Source of the DNA: Chitinophaga parva
GTDB lineage: Bacteria; Bacteroidota; Bacteroidia; Chitinophagales; Chitinophagaceae
NCBI RefSeq assembly: GCF_003071345.1
Contig: NZ_QCYK01000003.1
Location: forward strand, 1,054,001 to 1,118,000
Direction: 5' to 3'
Length of the DNA stretch: 64,000 nt
In this document: piece by piece, positions 34,323 to 43,019 of the stretch
How the letters are laid out: each line of letters opens with the position of its first letter
Numbering within the stretch: position 1 is the stretch's first letter
The notes under the pieces: model-generated
Told to the model about the DNA's origin: nothing
What the model saw: only the letters and a program-made list of their open reading frames with translations
Database searches by the model: none
Made by a program: the position numbers and the translations under genes

Positions 34323-34819
34323 CTTAAATGACGTACAGAATAGGTGATAAAATTGTTGAACAGTCAATAACCGGTGCATGCTTCCGTACAACGTTTATAC
34401 GTTCCGGTTACTGGCGTAAAGGTAGGGCGCACGAAAAGTGTAATGCTTACGCGATCGGGAAAAATGGAAAGCGAAAACGGAAAAACTGGAACGGGCATAA
34501 AAAAGCGCAGGGCATGGGAATGCCTGCGCTTTTTTGCGGGAATGTAGGCGCGACGCATTTTACACCGCGCATAACGAGATTTTTCCGAATCGGATTTGGC
34601 GCGTTGCCGCCATCCCGGAAAAAAAAGCAGATAAGATCAATGATGCGGAGCCGGCATGGTGGGGATATGCGGGTCTAATCATAAATAAAAGGGATTGGGT
34701 GTAGGGAGATTTGTGCATTAAATGTAGGCAAAATTGTTTGAATCCATCAAGCATTGGTTTGATCTGCGTAAAGGCAGGAATGACCACTCATGCTACCTTT
34801 GATGCATAATTTACCTACC
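34323..34819. other. Intergenic region with an orphan hairpin
   Basis: 497 bases between the siderophore receptor (minus) and an SDR (plus). An open frame (34328-34678, plus) does not resemble any family. The only clear structure is the terminator-like hairpin at 34499-34536, listed separately. AACGT-TTAT-ACGTT at 34390-34403 is a short inverted repeat. Confidence 0.5.
34499..34536. terminator. Terminator-like hairpin not adjacent to any gene end
   Basis: AGCGCAGGGCAT (34504-34515) pairs with ATGCCTGCGCT (34520-34530) with one bulged G and a four-base loop, flanked by an A tract and six T. It lies between two divergent genes, where no coding sequence ends. Confidence 0.65.
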
Positions 34820-35554
34820 ATGGAACAACTCAAAGACAAGGTGATCGTGATCACCGGCGCCAGCAGCGGCATTGGCGAAGCAGCCGCCCGCAAAATGATA
34901 CGCCTAGGCGCCAGGGTAGTACTGGCCGCCCGTAGAAAAGAACGCCTGGAGGCCCTGGTGCAGGAACTGGGTAATAATGCCCTGGCCGTAGCCACAGATG
35001 TAACCAGCAGGCCGTCCGTTGATGCGCTGGTAACCACCGCTATCACGCATTTTGGGCACATAGATGCATTCTGGAACAATGCCGGCATTATGCCCCTTTC
35101 TTTTTTTGATGAAGGACGTGTGGAGGAATGGGACCAGATGATAGACGTGAATATCAAAGGTGTGCTGTATGGCATTAACGCGGTGCTGCCCCACCTGCTG
35201 GAGCGGAAGGCAGGGCACATCCTTACCACATCATCCATTGCAGGCATCCGTACCAATCCTGGCATTGGGGTATACAGCGGTACCAAGTACGCCGTGCGCG
35301 CCATCATGGATACCTTGCGCCAGGAGGTAGCGCAATATATCAAAGTGACCACCATTTATCCCGGCGCCACGGTATCTGAGTTAAGCGAAGGGATCAATAG
35401 CCCGCGGGTAAAGGCAATGTATCTCAACAATCCGGCGCCCGCCCCGCAGATGGATGCAGAAGCGATTGCCGATGCGGTGGTGTACGCGATTGGCGCGCCC
35501 GGCAATGTAAATGTGAACGATCTCGTATTGCGGCCATTGGGACAGGTGCGGTAG
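34820..35554 (+). CDS. SDR-family oxidoreductase (classical type)
   Basis: 244 residues from the ATG at 34820 (MEQLKDKVIVITGASSGIGEAAAR). The classical SDR pattern is complete: TGASSGIG (cofactor loop), ARRKE after the second strand (favouring NADPH), NNAGIMP, catalytic Ser in TSSIAG, and Y-SGTKYA as YxxxK. A conserved VYSGTKYAVRAIMDTLRQE and IYPGATVSEL follow. Substrate unknown; it resembles Bacteroidota oxidoreductases of the YdfG/serine-dehydrogenase class. It converges on the M61 peptidase gene with a 14-base gap. Confidence 0.92.
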   Translation: MEQLKDKVIVITGASSGIGEAAARKMIRLGARVVLAARRKERLEALVQELGNNALAVATDVTSRPSVDALVTTAITHFGHIDAFWNNAGIMPLSFFDEGRVEEWDQMIDVNIKGVLYGINAVLPHLLERKAGHILTTSSIAGIRTNPGIGVYSGTKYAVRAIMDTLRQEVAQYIKVTTIYPGATVSELSEGINSPRVKAMYLNNPAPAPQMDAEAIADAVVYAIGAPGNVNVNDLVLRPLGQVR

Positions 35555-35568
35555 ACCGGCAGGCGCTT

Positions 35569-37095
35569 TTACTCTCCCAGCCAGCGCTTACGGATGGCCA
35601 ATTGTAAAGCGTCTACCTTTTCCAGCGGGTACACTTTAAACGTACCAGCTTCTATGCCCAATCCTCCGTAAGCCAGGTACTTTGCATAGTCCGGCTCTTT
35701 TACGGTATACACGTAATCAAAGATCTCTGGCAGGGCCACGCCCGCGGTGCTTTCACACGCCTGGCGGAATTCATCATCCGTGAATCCACGCTGCGCCTGC
35801 TGGTAAAATTTGCGGTACAGCAGGCGCATTACATCGTCCAGTGATCTCTTATTCTGCGTGGCGTGGCGGATGGCCATGTCCAGCAGCAGGCCCACGGCAG
35901 GGCCTTTTTCGTAATAAGAAATGGTTTTGTTCACCGTATCGCCCTTGCGGCCAAAAGGCCCGTCGCTCCAGGTTTCCCAGCTGGCCTGGGCCAGGCTTTG
36001 GTACAGGTGGCCGGGCTGGGTTTCATACGCGGCAATGTTGCCGGAAAAATCTTTCAGCAGCGCCGTAGCATCCATGAGGCCTGCCCGCTTCATCATCATG
36101 TATTCATAATATACCGTCAGCCCTTCCGATACCCACAGCATGTTGGTGCGGTTTTCCCGGTCGTAGTCAAAGGGGCCGAGTGCGATGGGGCGGATGCGTT
36201 TTACGTTATAATGGTGGAAATATTCGTGCGAGATAAAACTCAGCAGCTGATGGCGCCCGCCTGGCGTTTCCAGGCCTTCGCCGGTGAAGCTGATGGTGCT
36301 GGAATTGAGATGCTCTATGCCGCCACGGCCGGGGCCTATGGCCAGGAAGGTATAATGCTGGTAGGGAATATCACCAATGATGCCCGTGGCTACCGTGATC
36401 AGTTTTTGCAGATCGTCTGACAGCTGCTGCTTGTTAAACTGCCCCATGCGATAGCCGGTGAAGTAATGCGGCACTCCATTTACCTTAAAGCTGGGCGCGG
36501 ATTCCAGGTTGCCTGCCAGGATGGGACTGTCAAACAACACATCAAAATCCGGTGCACGGAAGGTGTGCGCGCTGCCGGGCACCGGTTCCAGGCCGGTGGC
36601 CACATCTTTCCATCCCGGTGCGGGTAGTATACTAACGGTAACGGGCATACGAATATAACCAGCTGCGTACAGGAACACACCGGCCGGTGAGAGGTAGGCA
36701 TGAGTACTGTCCAGCCAGGGCTGGGCCACAAAGGCGGTGGCAGCTGTCACCTCGTATGTAATGTGCAGGCTTTGCCCGGGCGTATGGGCTACGCGCCAGG
36801 TGTTTGCCCCGGTGTGCTCCCAGCCCAGGGGCTTGCCACCTGTAGCTGTGGCTTTGAAGGCACTTACATTCCTGGCGTAGTCCAGCAGCTGGTAATAGCC
36901 AGGCATCCATCCCGGCATTTTCAGGTCGGTGATAGTGCCTGGCAGGCCCTTACAGTCCAGGGTTACCAGGAAGTGGTGGCTGTCCGGGTGCGGCATGGCC
37001 ACCGTGTAGTGAAAGGAAGCCTGCTGCGCCATGGCAGCATGGCTACTGCATAAGATCAGTAAGAGCGTGGATAAGCAACGTTGTGAGCGGGTCAT
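35569..37095 (-). CDS. M61-family (glycyl aminopeptidase-like) metallopeptidase without PDZ domain
   Basis: 508 residues. The signal peptide MTRSQRCLSTLLLILCSSHAAMAQ is followed by the M61 N-terminal beta domain (FHYTVAMPHPDSHHFLVTL, MPGWMPGYYQLLDYARNV) and the catalytic domain with zinc motif HEYFH (290-294), preceded by GGIEHLNS and followed by LWVSEGLTVYYEYMMMKRAG, which carries the third ligand Glu. Most M61 proteins continue into a PDZ domain and are about 600 residues; this one stops after GIEAGTFKVYPLEKVDALQLAIRKRWLGE, so the PDZ is missing or reduced to a stub. Probably periplasmic peptide degradation. Confidence 0.9.
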   Translation of the reverse strand: MTRSQRCLSTLLLILCSSHAAMAQQASFHYTVAMPHPDSHHFLVTLDCKGLPGTITDLKMPGWMPGYYQLLDYARNVSAFKATATGGKPLGWEHTGANTWRVAHTPGQSLHITYEVTAATAFVAQPWLDSTHAYLSPAGVFLYAAGYIRMPVTVSILPAPGWKDVATGLEPVPGSAHTFRAPDFDVLFDSPILAGNLESAPSFKVNGVPHYFTGYRMGQFNKQQLSDDLQKLITVATGIIGDIPYQHYTFLAIGPGRGGIEHLNSSTISFTGEGLETPGGRHQLLSFISHEYFHHYNVKRIRPIALGPFDYDRENRTNMLWVSEGLTVYYEYMMMKRAGLMDATALLKDFSGNIAAYETQPGHLYQSLAQASWETWSDGPFGRKGDTVNKTISYYEKGPAVGLLLDMAIRHATQNKRSLDDVMRLLYRKFYQQAQRGFTDDEFRQACESTAGVALPEIFDYVYTVKEPDYAKYLAYGGLGIEAGTFKVYPLEKVDALQLAIRKRWLGE

Positions 37096-37160
37096 GCCCT
37101 AAGATAGCATGTTGGCTTTACCCGCATTTCACAGATTTTAACCTTTTTTAGTTAAATGCA

Positions 37161-37286
37161 TCACTGGGCCATGAATGCCTCCCGCTCTTTGCGCAGGCGC
37201 TCATCCTGGGAGGCTTCCCCGTCTTTCTCTACCTTGCGCAATTCCTTGTATCTCATGACCATACTCACACCCACCAGGAAAATCAA
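37161..37286 (-). CDS. Possible small membrane protein after the DUF5107 gene
   Basis: A frame of about 41 codons (TTG start at 37286; no ATG before the helix). It encodes a hydrophobic segment (IFLVGVSMVM) followed by a charged tail (YKELRKVEKDGEASQDERLRK). The hydrophobic stretch reads further upstream (FDLYFAIL) right up to the TAA stop of the DUF5107 gene, in the same frame. Single-helix plus charged coiled tail looks like a real small inner-membrane protein, but the start codon is uncertain and no homologue is known to me. Confidence 0.4.
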   Translation of the reverse strand: MIFLVGVSMVMRYKELRKVEKDGEASQDERLRKEREAFMAQ

Positions 37287-37307
37287 GATGGCAAAATAAA
37301 GGTCAAA

Positions 37308-40300
37308 TTATGCTACAGTTGCGCCGGTATTGTGTTTGGCCAGGGCCAGGTGCGCATATGCACCGGCATGGGCTGCGTCCAGCGCCAGTGCCTGGGAGAA
37401 GGCTTCCACCGCGGCTTCCGGCTCGTGCAGGCCCCAGAGGCCCAGGCCTGTAATGTAATGGCAGTGCACCTGGTTGCGGCGTTGCAGGTCGTCTTCAAAG
37501 ATCAGCAGGTCTGGCAGGGATACGGCAAAGTAGTCGATGCTCACGGTATCGTGCAGGTGTTGCTTGCCATAAGCCACCAGTTTTTCAAAGATAGCCTTTG
37601 CCTTTGCCGGCTGGTGCAGTTTTTCCCAGGCCAGGCCCTGGTAGCAGATCTTATCGGGCTGCTGGTCGTTATAGAAAATAGCGGCGGTGGGCTCACTGAG
37701 CCCTTCCGTGGCCTTATGGAAATAGCTGGCCGCTGTTTCCGGTTGTTGCAGCGCCTCATAAGCGCAGCCCAGCCAGTAGAAGATATCATTTTCCTGGGTG
37801 CCATACAGCTTGCCCTCACCCAGGCTGTAGGGATATTGCTGCGCCTGTTCCAGCCATTGCACGGCGAGGGTTGGCTCACCGCGGCGGATGGCGGCAATGG
37901 CCAGCTGCACAAGGCTATACACGTACTGGCCGGAGGCTTTGCCCTCCCCTCCTTCCCAGGGATGGAACTTGCGCTGCAGCAGCAGTTCCAGTGCCATGGC
38001 TGGTTCGTGGATAAGGTTGTATAAAGTTACACGCTCCAGGTACAGATCATCGCGCAGCAGCACCGTGCCCAGGTGGGCTTCCAGGAATTGTAATCTTTCC
38101 TGCGGACTGCGGCCCAGGCGCTTGTACAGCTGATCCAGCTCCATGAGTATACGTGCATCACCGCGGTCCAGTGCAAAGGCCTTTTCATAACTGGCCAATG
38201 CCTTGGCGGCATCCTGCTGCTTGTTAAAGTAAGCAATGCCCAGGTTACGGTGCACGGTGGGCATAGCACCGTTAATGGCGGCCGACAGTTCCCAGTAAGC
38301 CACGGCATCGCTGTACTGGCGTTTATCGTAAAACAGGTTGCCGAGATAGTAGGGTGCATTGCCGTCTGCAGTGTTGTGTGCTATGGCATATTCCAGCACG
38401 GCAATTTCTTCCAGGCGGTTAGGGAAGCACAGGTAAGGATCGGCGGAGGCGGCCTGCTGCAGCCATTGTTGGGCGGTATCCGGCTGGCTGGTTGCGGCGT
38501 ATAGCCATGCCAGTGTGTAGTACACCATGGGGCTGGTGGATGCGCCCTGCAAGGCCAGGCTCAGTAAACCAATGGCTTCCCGGAAGGCGCCTGCCGCTGC
38601 GTAATCCAGTGCATAAGCGAGATAGTTCTGTGCATCGCCGCGGGCCAGTGTTTTCAGTCTGGCAGTATCCTGTAGTTCATACAAGGCGCCGAGGTTGAAC
38701 GGATCTCGCTGCAAGGCCGCTTGCGCAGTTTGCTGTGCTTCTTCCGCGCGGCCCAGCTTGCGGAGGGCGAGGGCCTTTAATACATAGGCCTTGCTGTTAT
38801 TGGCATTATGATCCAGGCTTTGCTGTGCGTGTACTAACGCAGACGCATATACGCCGTTCCGCAGGTCCAGCTGGGCCACGGAAAAATAACCGGCATCTTT
38901 CCACGCACGGCTCCAGGTGGCTTTATAGAAAGCTTCATAGGCTTCCGCATAGCGGCCCTGGAACTGTAGGCAGAGGCCCAGGTTATAATACGGCTCACTG
39001 TCGTAAGGATTGGGATTGCGCCGGGTAATGGTGGCAATGGCGGTACGGAAATAAGTTTCGCTTGCTGCAAACTTGCCTCTTCTCAGGTACCATACGCCCA
39101 AGGCGTTGTTGTTGCGCGCATCACCCGGCTCCCGGCGCAATGCTTCCTCGTAATACGGCACGGGGCTGTACGTGGCGTGGCGGTACTGCTCCAGGTGCTG
39201 GCCGGTGAGGAACAGCTGTTCTGTGCTCTCCATCTCAGCAGGCATTTGCGCGGGTTTGGCCGGTTCCGGTATTTCGTTCTGCCGGTTCTCCGCGGGAGCA
39301 TAGCGGAGCAGCAGCTGGGTTTCACTGCTGATGCACACTTCCACCTTTTGCTCATCATAAGTACCCACCAGGGGCAGTTGCTGGATGAATACGTGTTCCG
39401 GTTTCAGGTCTGTGTGCGTCATGTATACCGGTTTGCCATCGTAGTACACCTGGATCATCACCTGTTTTTGCAGGGACGTGCCAAATACTTTCAGTTGCAT
39501 GCCGTCTTCATTTCCCTGCACGGAAAGCAGGATGTCCTTGCTGGCATTTTTCACCACGCCCAGGTCGCGGTAAGGCAGGAAATATTGGGTAAAGGATTTT
39601 TGCTCGTAAGGCATCAGCCAGGAGAAGTCCGGCTGGTTGTCGGTAAATACGCCGGTCATCAATTCAATGTAGGGACCATCTTCATCCGTGAGGTTGCGGT
39701 CCCACGCCTGGCCAAAATCACCGTGGCCCCAGGTCCATTGCTTCTTCCCAGGCGACACATGGTGGTTTGCCACGTGCAGCAGGCCCGCCTGTGTATCGTG
39801 CTCATAGCCGCCTACAAAATCATAGTCGGACCGGATAGCCATGTAAGACGTAGGCACCGGGATATTTTTATACAGGGAGATGTCGGTGCCGGGTGCGTAA
39901 TCCACTTTGTAATAAGTGCCGGTGGCAATGGGGAACGTAGCTACGTCGCGCTTACCGTGGTCAAATACGGCGTTTACGTCCGGGGGGAATACGGATTGAT
40001 AATGATCATTCACCTTCACTGCCGGGTTAGCCCACCAGAGAAAGGTTTGGGGCAATGCAGAACGGTTGTACAACTGCGCATTGATCTCCAGGTAAGCCTT
40101 GCCCGGGTGCAGGGTAAAGGCCACCATGCCCTTGGTATGGAACATGCGTTCCACTTCATTCACCCACACGGTTTTGCTGCCGTCTGCATGCTCCTCCAGT
40201 TTAAAATCTACGGGATCAAAGGTGCTGGGCCGGTGGTGCTGGGGCCAGTTAAATTCTATGCCGCCGGAGATCCACGGCCCGGTAAGCCCTACCAGCGCGG

Positions 40301-40607
40301 GTTTTATCACCTGGTTATAGTAGATGAAATGGCGCTGGCGGATCTTGTCGTATGCCATTTGAATGCGCCCGCCCAGTTCGGGCAGTATCATGATCTTCAG
40401 GTATTCATTTTCCAGGAAAAGACCGGTATAAGCCTTGTCTGCTTTTTCGTCACAGATCTTTTCTATCACAGGGTTGGGATACACCACGCCGCTGCTCCCC
40501 TGGTACACCCGTTTTTCAAAGAACATAGGATTCTTGTCCGGCTTGCCGGTGCCGTAGGTGGGAATGATCACCTGCTCCTGCCAAACCGATACACTAGCTT
40601 CACGCAT
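37308..40607 (-). CDS. DUF5107 domain protein with TPR array
   Basis: 1099 residues, no signal peptide, so probably cytoplasmic. The N-terminal about 35-345 is a DUF5107 domain, an aldose-epimerase/glycan-hydrolase-like beta-sandwich: YTGLFLENEYLKIMILPELGGRI (split), PWISGGIEFNWPQHHRPST, TLHPGKAYLEINAQLYNRS. From about 460 to the end are tetratricopeptide repeats (NNALGVWYLRRGKFAASETYF, PYYNLGLCLQFQGRYAEAYEAF, PYYLGNLFYDKRQYSDAVAYW and more). DUF5107-TPR proteins are found in Bacteroidota sugar-catabolic operons; the function is not established. It follows the sugar porter gene by 10 bases and closes the operon. Confidence 0.88.
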   Translation of the reverse strand: MREASVSVWQEQVIIPTYGTGKPDKNPMFFEKRVYQGSSGVVYPNPVIEKICDEKADKAYTGLFLENEYLKIMILPELGGRIQMAYDKIRQRHFIYYNQVIKPALVGLTGPWISGGIEFNWPQHHRPSTFDPVDFKLEEHADGSKTVWVNEVERMFHTKGMVAFTLHPGKAYLEINAQLYNRSALPQTFLWWANPAVKVNDHYQSVFPPDVNAVFDHGKRDVATFPIATGTYYKVDYAPGTDISLYKNIPVPTSYMAIRSDYDFVGGYEHDTQAGLLHVANHHVSPGKKQWTWGHGDFGQAWDRNLTDEDGPYIELMTGVFTDNQPDFSWLMPYEQKSFTQYFLPYRDLGVVKNASKDILLSVQGNEDGMQLKVFGTSLQKQVMIQVYYDGKPVYMTHTDLKPEHVFIQQLPLVGTYDEQKVEVCISSETQLLLRYAPAENRQNEIPEPAKPAQMPAEMESTEQLFLTGQHLEQYRHATYSPVPYYEEALRREPGDARNNNALGVWYLRRGKFAASETYFRTAIATITRRNPNPYDSEPYYNLGLCLQFQGRYAEAYEAFYKATWSRAWKDAGYFSVAQLDLRNGVYASALVHAQQSLDHNANNSKAYVLKALALRKLGRAEEAQQTAQAALQRDPFNLGALYELQDTARLKTLARGDAQNYLAYALDYAAAGAFREAIGLLSLALQGASTSPMVYYTLAWLYAATSQPDTAQQWLQQAASADPYLCFPNRLEEIAVLEYAIAHNTADGNAPYYLGNLFYDKRQYSDAVAYWELSAAINGAMPTVHRNLGIAYFNKQQDAAKALASYEKAFALDRGDARILMELDQLYKRLGRSPQERLQFLEAHLGTVLLRDDLYLERVTLYNLIHEPAMALELLLQRKFHPWEGGEGKASGQYVYSLVQLAIAAIRRGEPTLAVQWLEQAQQYPYSLGEGKLYGTQENDIFYWLGCAYEALQQPETAASYFHKATEGLSEPTAAIFYNDQQPDKICYQGLAWEKLHQPAKAKAIFEKLVAYGKQHLHDTVSIDYFAVSLPDLLIFEDDLQRRNQVHCHYITGLGLWGLHEPEAAVEAFSQALALDAAHAGAYAHLALAKHNTGATVA

Positions 40608-40617
40608 AACTATTGAT

Positions 40618-41958
40618 TTAATGTCTGATTAACTGTTCCTCCAGCGCTTCCAGGGTTTGCCCCTTGGTTTCCTTTACCCTGCTTTTAACAAACAGGAAGC
40701 CCAGGAAGCAAATGCCGGCATACATATAGAAAGGGCCATAAGTACCCAGTGCGCGGGCCAGCACCGGGAAGGTAAATACCAGCACGAAATAGGCGCTCCA
40801 CAAACAGATGGTGGCCACGGCAGATGCAGCGCCACGGATCCTGTTTGGGAAGATCTCTGCGATGAGCACCCAGGTAACCGGCGCCAGCGACATGGCATAC
40901 ATGCCAATGGCCAGCATCACGAAGATGGACACATAACCGGCGCCTGCATGATTTTGCAGCAGGAACGCCAGCACGATATACAGCACGGACAACCCGATGG
41001 AACCCACCAGCATCAAGGGCCTGCGGCCCAGCTTATCCACCTGCCACATGGCCAGTATGGTAAACACCAGGTTCACCAGGCCTATCACCACGGTCTCCAT
41101 CAACTGATGATCAAGGTTGGCACCTACCGATTCAAAAATGGTGGACGTATAATTGAATACCACGTTGATGCCGCACAGTTGCTGGAACACCGCCAGTAAA
41201 ATGCCCACCACTACGGCAGACCGTACGCCTTTTCCAAACACCGCTTTAAAAGGCACGGCACCACCTTCCATGGAGCGCGAAATGGCTGCATGGGTAGCTG
41301 CCGCAAATGAAGCAGCGCCCAGGCGTTGTAATACTTTTTCTGCCTCCCCCGTCCGCCCGGCTTTGATGAGCCAGCGCGGGCTTTCCGGCAGCCACAATAC
41401 ACCTAGTAAAAAGATGGCGGAAGGCACTGCGCCCAGGCCAAACATCCAGCGCCACGATTGTGCGCCTTCTTTCGCTAAAAAGTAGTTCACCAGGTTTGTG
41501 ACCAGGATGCCTATTACTACGGTGAGCTGGTTGATGGCCACATTGCGCCCCCTCACCTCCGCCGGTGAGATCTCCGCAATGTACATGGGGCATAGCATGG
41601 AGGCCATGCCCACACCTATACCGGCCATAAACCGCATAGCCATAAAAAAGGCCAGGCTGTGTGCCAATGCAATGGCAACGGACGATAATGCAAAGATCAA
41701 CGCGGCCAGCATGAGGCCCGCGCGCCTGCCATAACTTTCTGCAATGCGGCCTGCCACGAGGCAGCCGGCTATGCAGCCAAGGGCCAGCGTACCGGTGAGA
41801 AAGCCCTCCCACACCGGGTCCAGCACAAACTGTACCCGCAGGAAAGGCAACGCGCCGGCTATCACGGCAAAGTCAAAACCAAAGAGGTACCCGCCCAGCG
41901 CGGATATAAATGAGATGCCTATAATATAGGTGTTGTTGTATGTATTGGATGTCTGCAT
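40618..41958 (-). CDS. MFS sugar porter
   Basis: 446 residues from the ATG at 41958, twelve predicted membrane helices. The sugar-porter signatures are GGYLFGFDFAVIAGALPF in helix 1, RIAESYGRRAGLM after helix 2, GIGVGMASMLCPMYIAEISPAEVRG after helix 4, PESPRWL before the central loop, QQLCGINVVFNYTSTIF in helix 7 and VDKLGRRPLM. This is the XylE/GalP-like proton-sugar symporter group. In this operon the likely substrates are monosaccharides freed in the periplasm by the glycosidases, such as galactose, glucose or fructose. It lies between galM and the DUF5107 gene. Confidence 0.93.
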   Translation of the reverse strand: MQTSNTYNNTYIIGISFISALGGYLFGFDFAVIAGALPFLRVQFVLDPVWEGFLTGTLALGCIAGCLVAGRIAESYGRRAGLMLAALIFALSSVAIALAHSLAFFMAMRFMAGIGVGMASMLCPMYIAEISPAEVRGRNVAINQLTVVIGILVTNLVNYFLAKEGAQSWRWMFGLGAVPSAIFLLGVLWLPESPRWLIKAGRTGEAEKVLQRLGAASFAAATHAAISRSMEGGAVPFKAVFGKGVRSAVVVGILLAVFQQLCGINVVFNYTSTIFESVGANLDHQLMETVVIGLVNLVFTILAMWQVDKLGRRPLMLVGSIGLSVLYIVLAFLLQNHAGAGYVSIFVMLAIGMYAMSLAPVTWVLIAEIFPNRIRGAASAVATICLWSAYFVLVFTFPVLARALGTYGPFYMYAGICFLGFLFVKSRVKETKGQTLEALEEQLIRH

Positions 41959-42023
41959 TACTGAGTTTAAAAATGGTGCAAATTCCCGCCGCAAACAATG
42001 GACGTTACTTTTGAATGGATGGA

Positions 42024-43013
42024 TTATCTGACCATCGTATTTTTAAAATGATAAATGATCTGCTCCTGGTAGCGCTGGCCTGCCTTTAGCGTGATGGACG
42101 GAAACGTAACATGATTGGGCGCATCCGGGTAGTGCTGGCATTCCAGGCATACGCCGCCAAATGCCGCATAGGGTTCCCCCAGGATGCCCGCTGCCTTACT
42201 GGCTAAATAATCCGCAGCATATACCATCAGGCCCGGGTAAGTAGTATGCACTTCCAGACTATGACCGGATGCCGGGTGTTCCAGTATGGCGGCCAGTTTC
42301 AGCGGTTGCTTACTATCGAGTATATAATAATCGTTCAATCCCGTGCGGAGCAACTGCGGTGCTTCAAATGATTTGCTTTGTGCAGGGATCACCTTTCCCG
42401 TGGGAATATAGGCTGCGCTGGTTTCCAGCACCTGGCTGGCCGGTATGTGCAGCACGTGGTCCTGCACGTTGCCGTGCGCGCCGGACAAATTGAAGTAAGC
42501 GTGGTTGGTGATGTTCACAACAGCAGCTTTATCCGCCACTGCTTCGTAACGGATGCGCAGCATGCTGTTATCATCCCATTGATAATACACGGTGAGCTGT
42601 ATATTCCCCGGAAATCCGCCATCGCCATTTGGCATAGTGTAATGCAGTACCAGCGCGTCTTCCGGCAGTTCCTTGTCAAATACTTTGGCATGCACGCCGG
42701 CGCTGCCGCTGTGATTGTTGTTTACACCATCATTGGCCTCCAGGTGATAAGTATGTCCATCCAGGGTAAAGCGTGCCGCCCCTATCCTGTTTGCCACGGG
42801 GCCTACGGTACTACCCATGTAGGCACGGTCTTCCAGGTAGGCCTGCAACGTATCAAAGCCCAGCACCTGGTGCGTTCCATCGGCCAGTTGCACCGCTACC
42901 AGGGTGGCCCCGTAGTTGGTCACCTGTACCCGGGCGCCGGCATTGTTGGCCAGCGTGTACAGGTACACGGACTTACCATCGTGTATGCCCCATTTTTCAT
43001 ACGTGATCTTCAT
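42024..43013 (-). CDS. galM: Aldose 1-epimerase (galactose mutarotase)
   Basis: 329 residues. Interconverts alpha and beta anomers of galactose or glucose. Family blocks: VTNYGATLVAVQLADG, AYMGSTVGPVANRI, NNHSGSAGVHAKVF (replacing the usual LHGG-like loop), VVNITNHAYFNLSG with the catalytic His, YILDS and the C-terminal CLECQHYPDAPNH with the catalytic Glu. It starts 6 bases after the clan GH-D glycosidase stop, so translation is coupled. Its presence points to galactose or another aldohexose as product. Confidence 0.94.
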   Translation of the reverse strand: MKITYEKWGIHDGKSVYLYTLANNAGARVQVTNYGATLVAVQLADGTHQVLGFDTLQAYLEDRAYMGSTVGPVANRIGAARFTLDGHTYHLEANDGVNNNHSGSAGVHAKVFDKELPEDALVLHYTMPNGDGGFPGNIQLTVYYQWDDNSMLRIRYEAVADKAAVVNITNHAYFNLSGAHGNVQDHVLHIPASQVLETSAAYIPTGKVIPAQSKSFEAPQLLRTGLNDYYILDSKQPLKLAAILEHPASGHSLEVHTTYPGLMVYAADYLASKAAGILGEPYAAFGGVCLECQHYPDAPNHVTFPSITLKAGQRYQEQIIYHFKNTMVR

Positions 43014-43019
43014 CAGCCT

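Noticed and set aside
34328-34678. A 116-codon plus-strand frame upstream of the SDR
   Set aside because: Very rich in Arg/Lys/Gly, reads through the terminator-like hairpin, and resembles nothing known.
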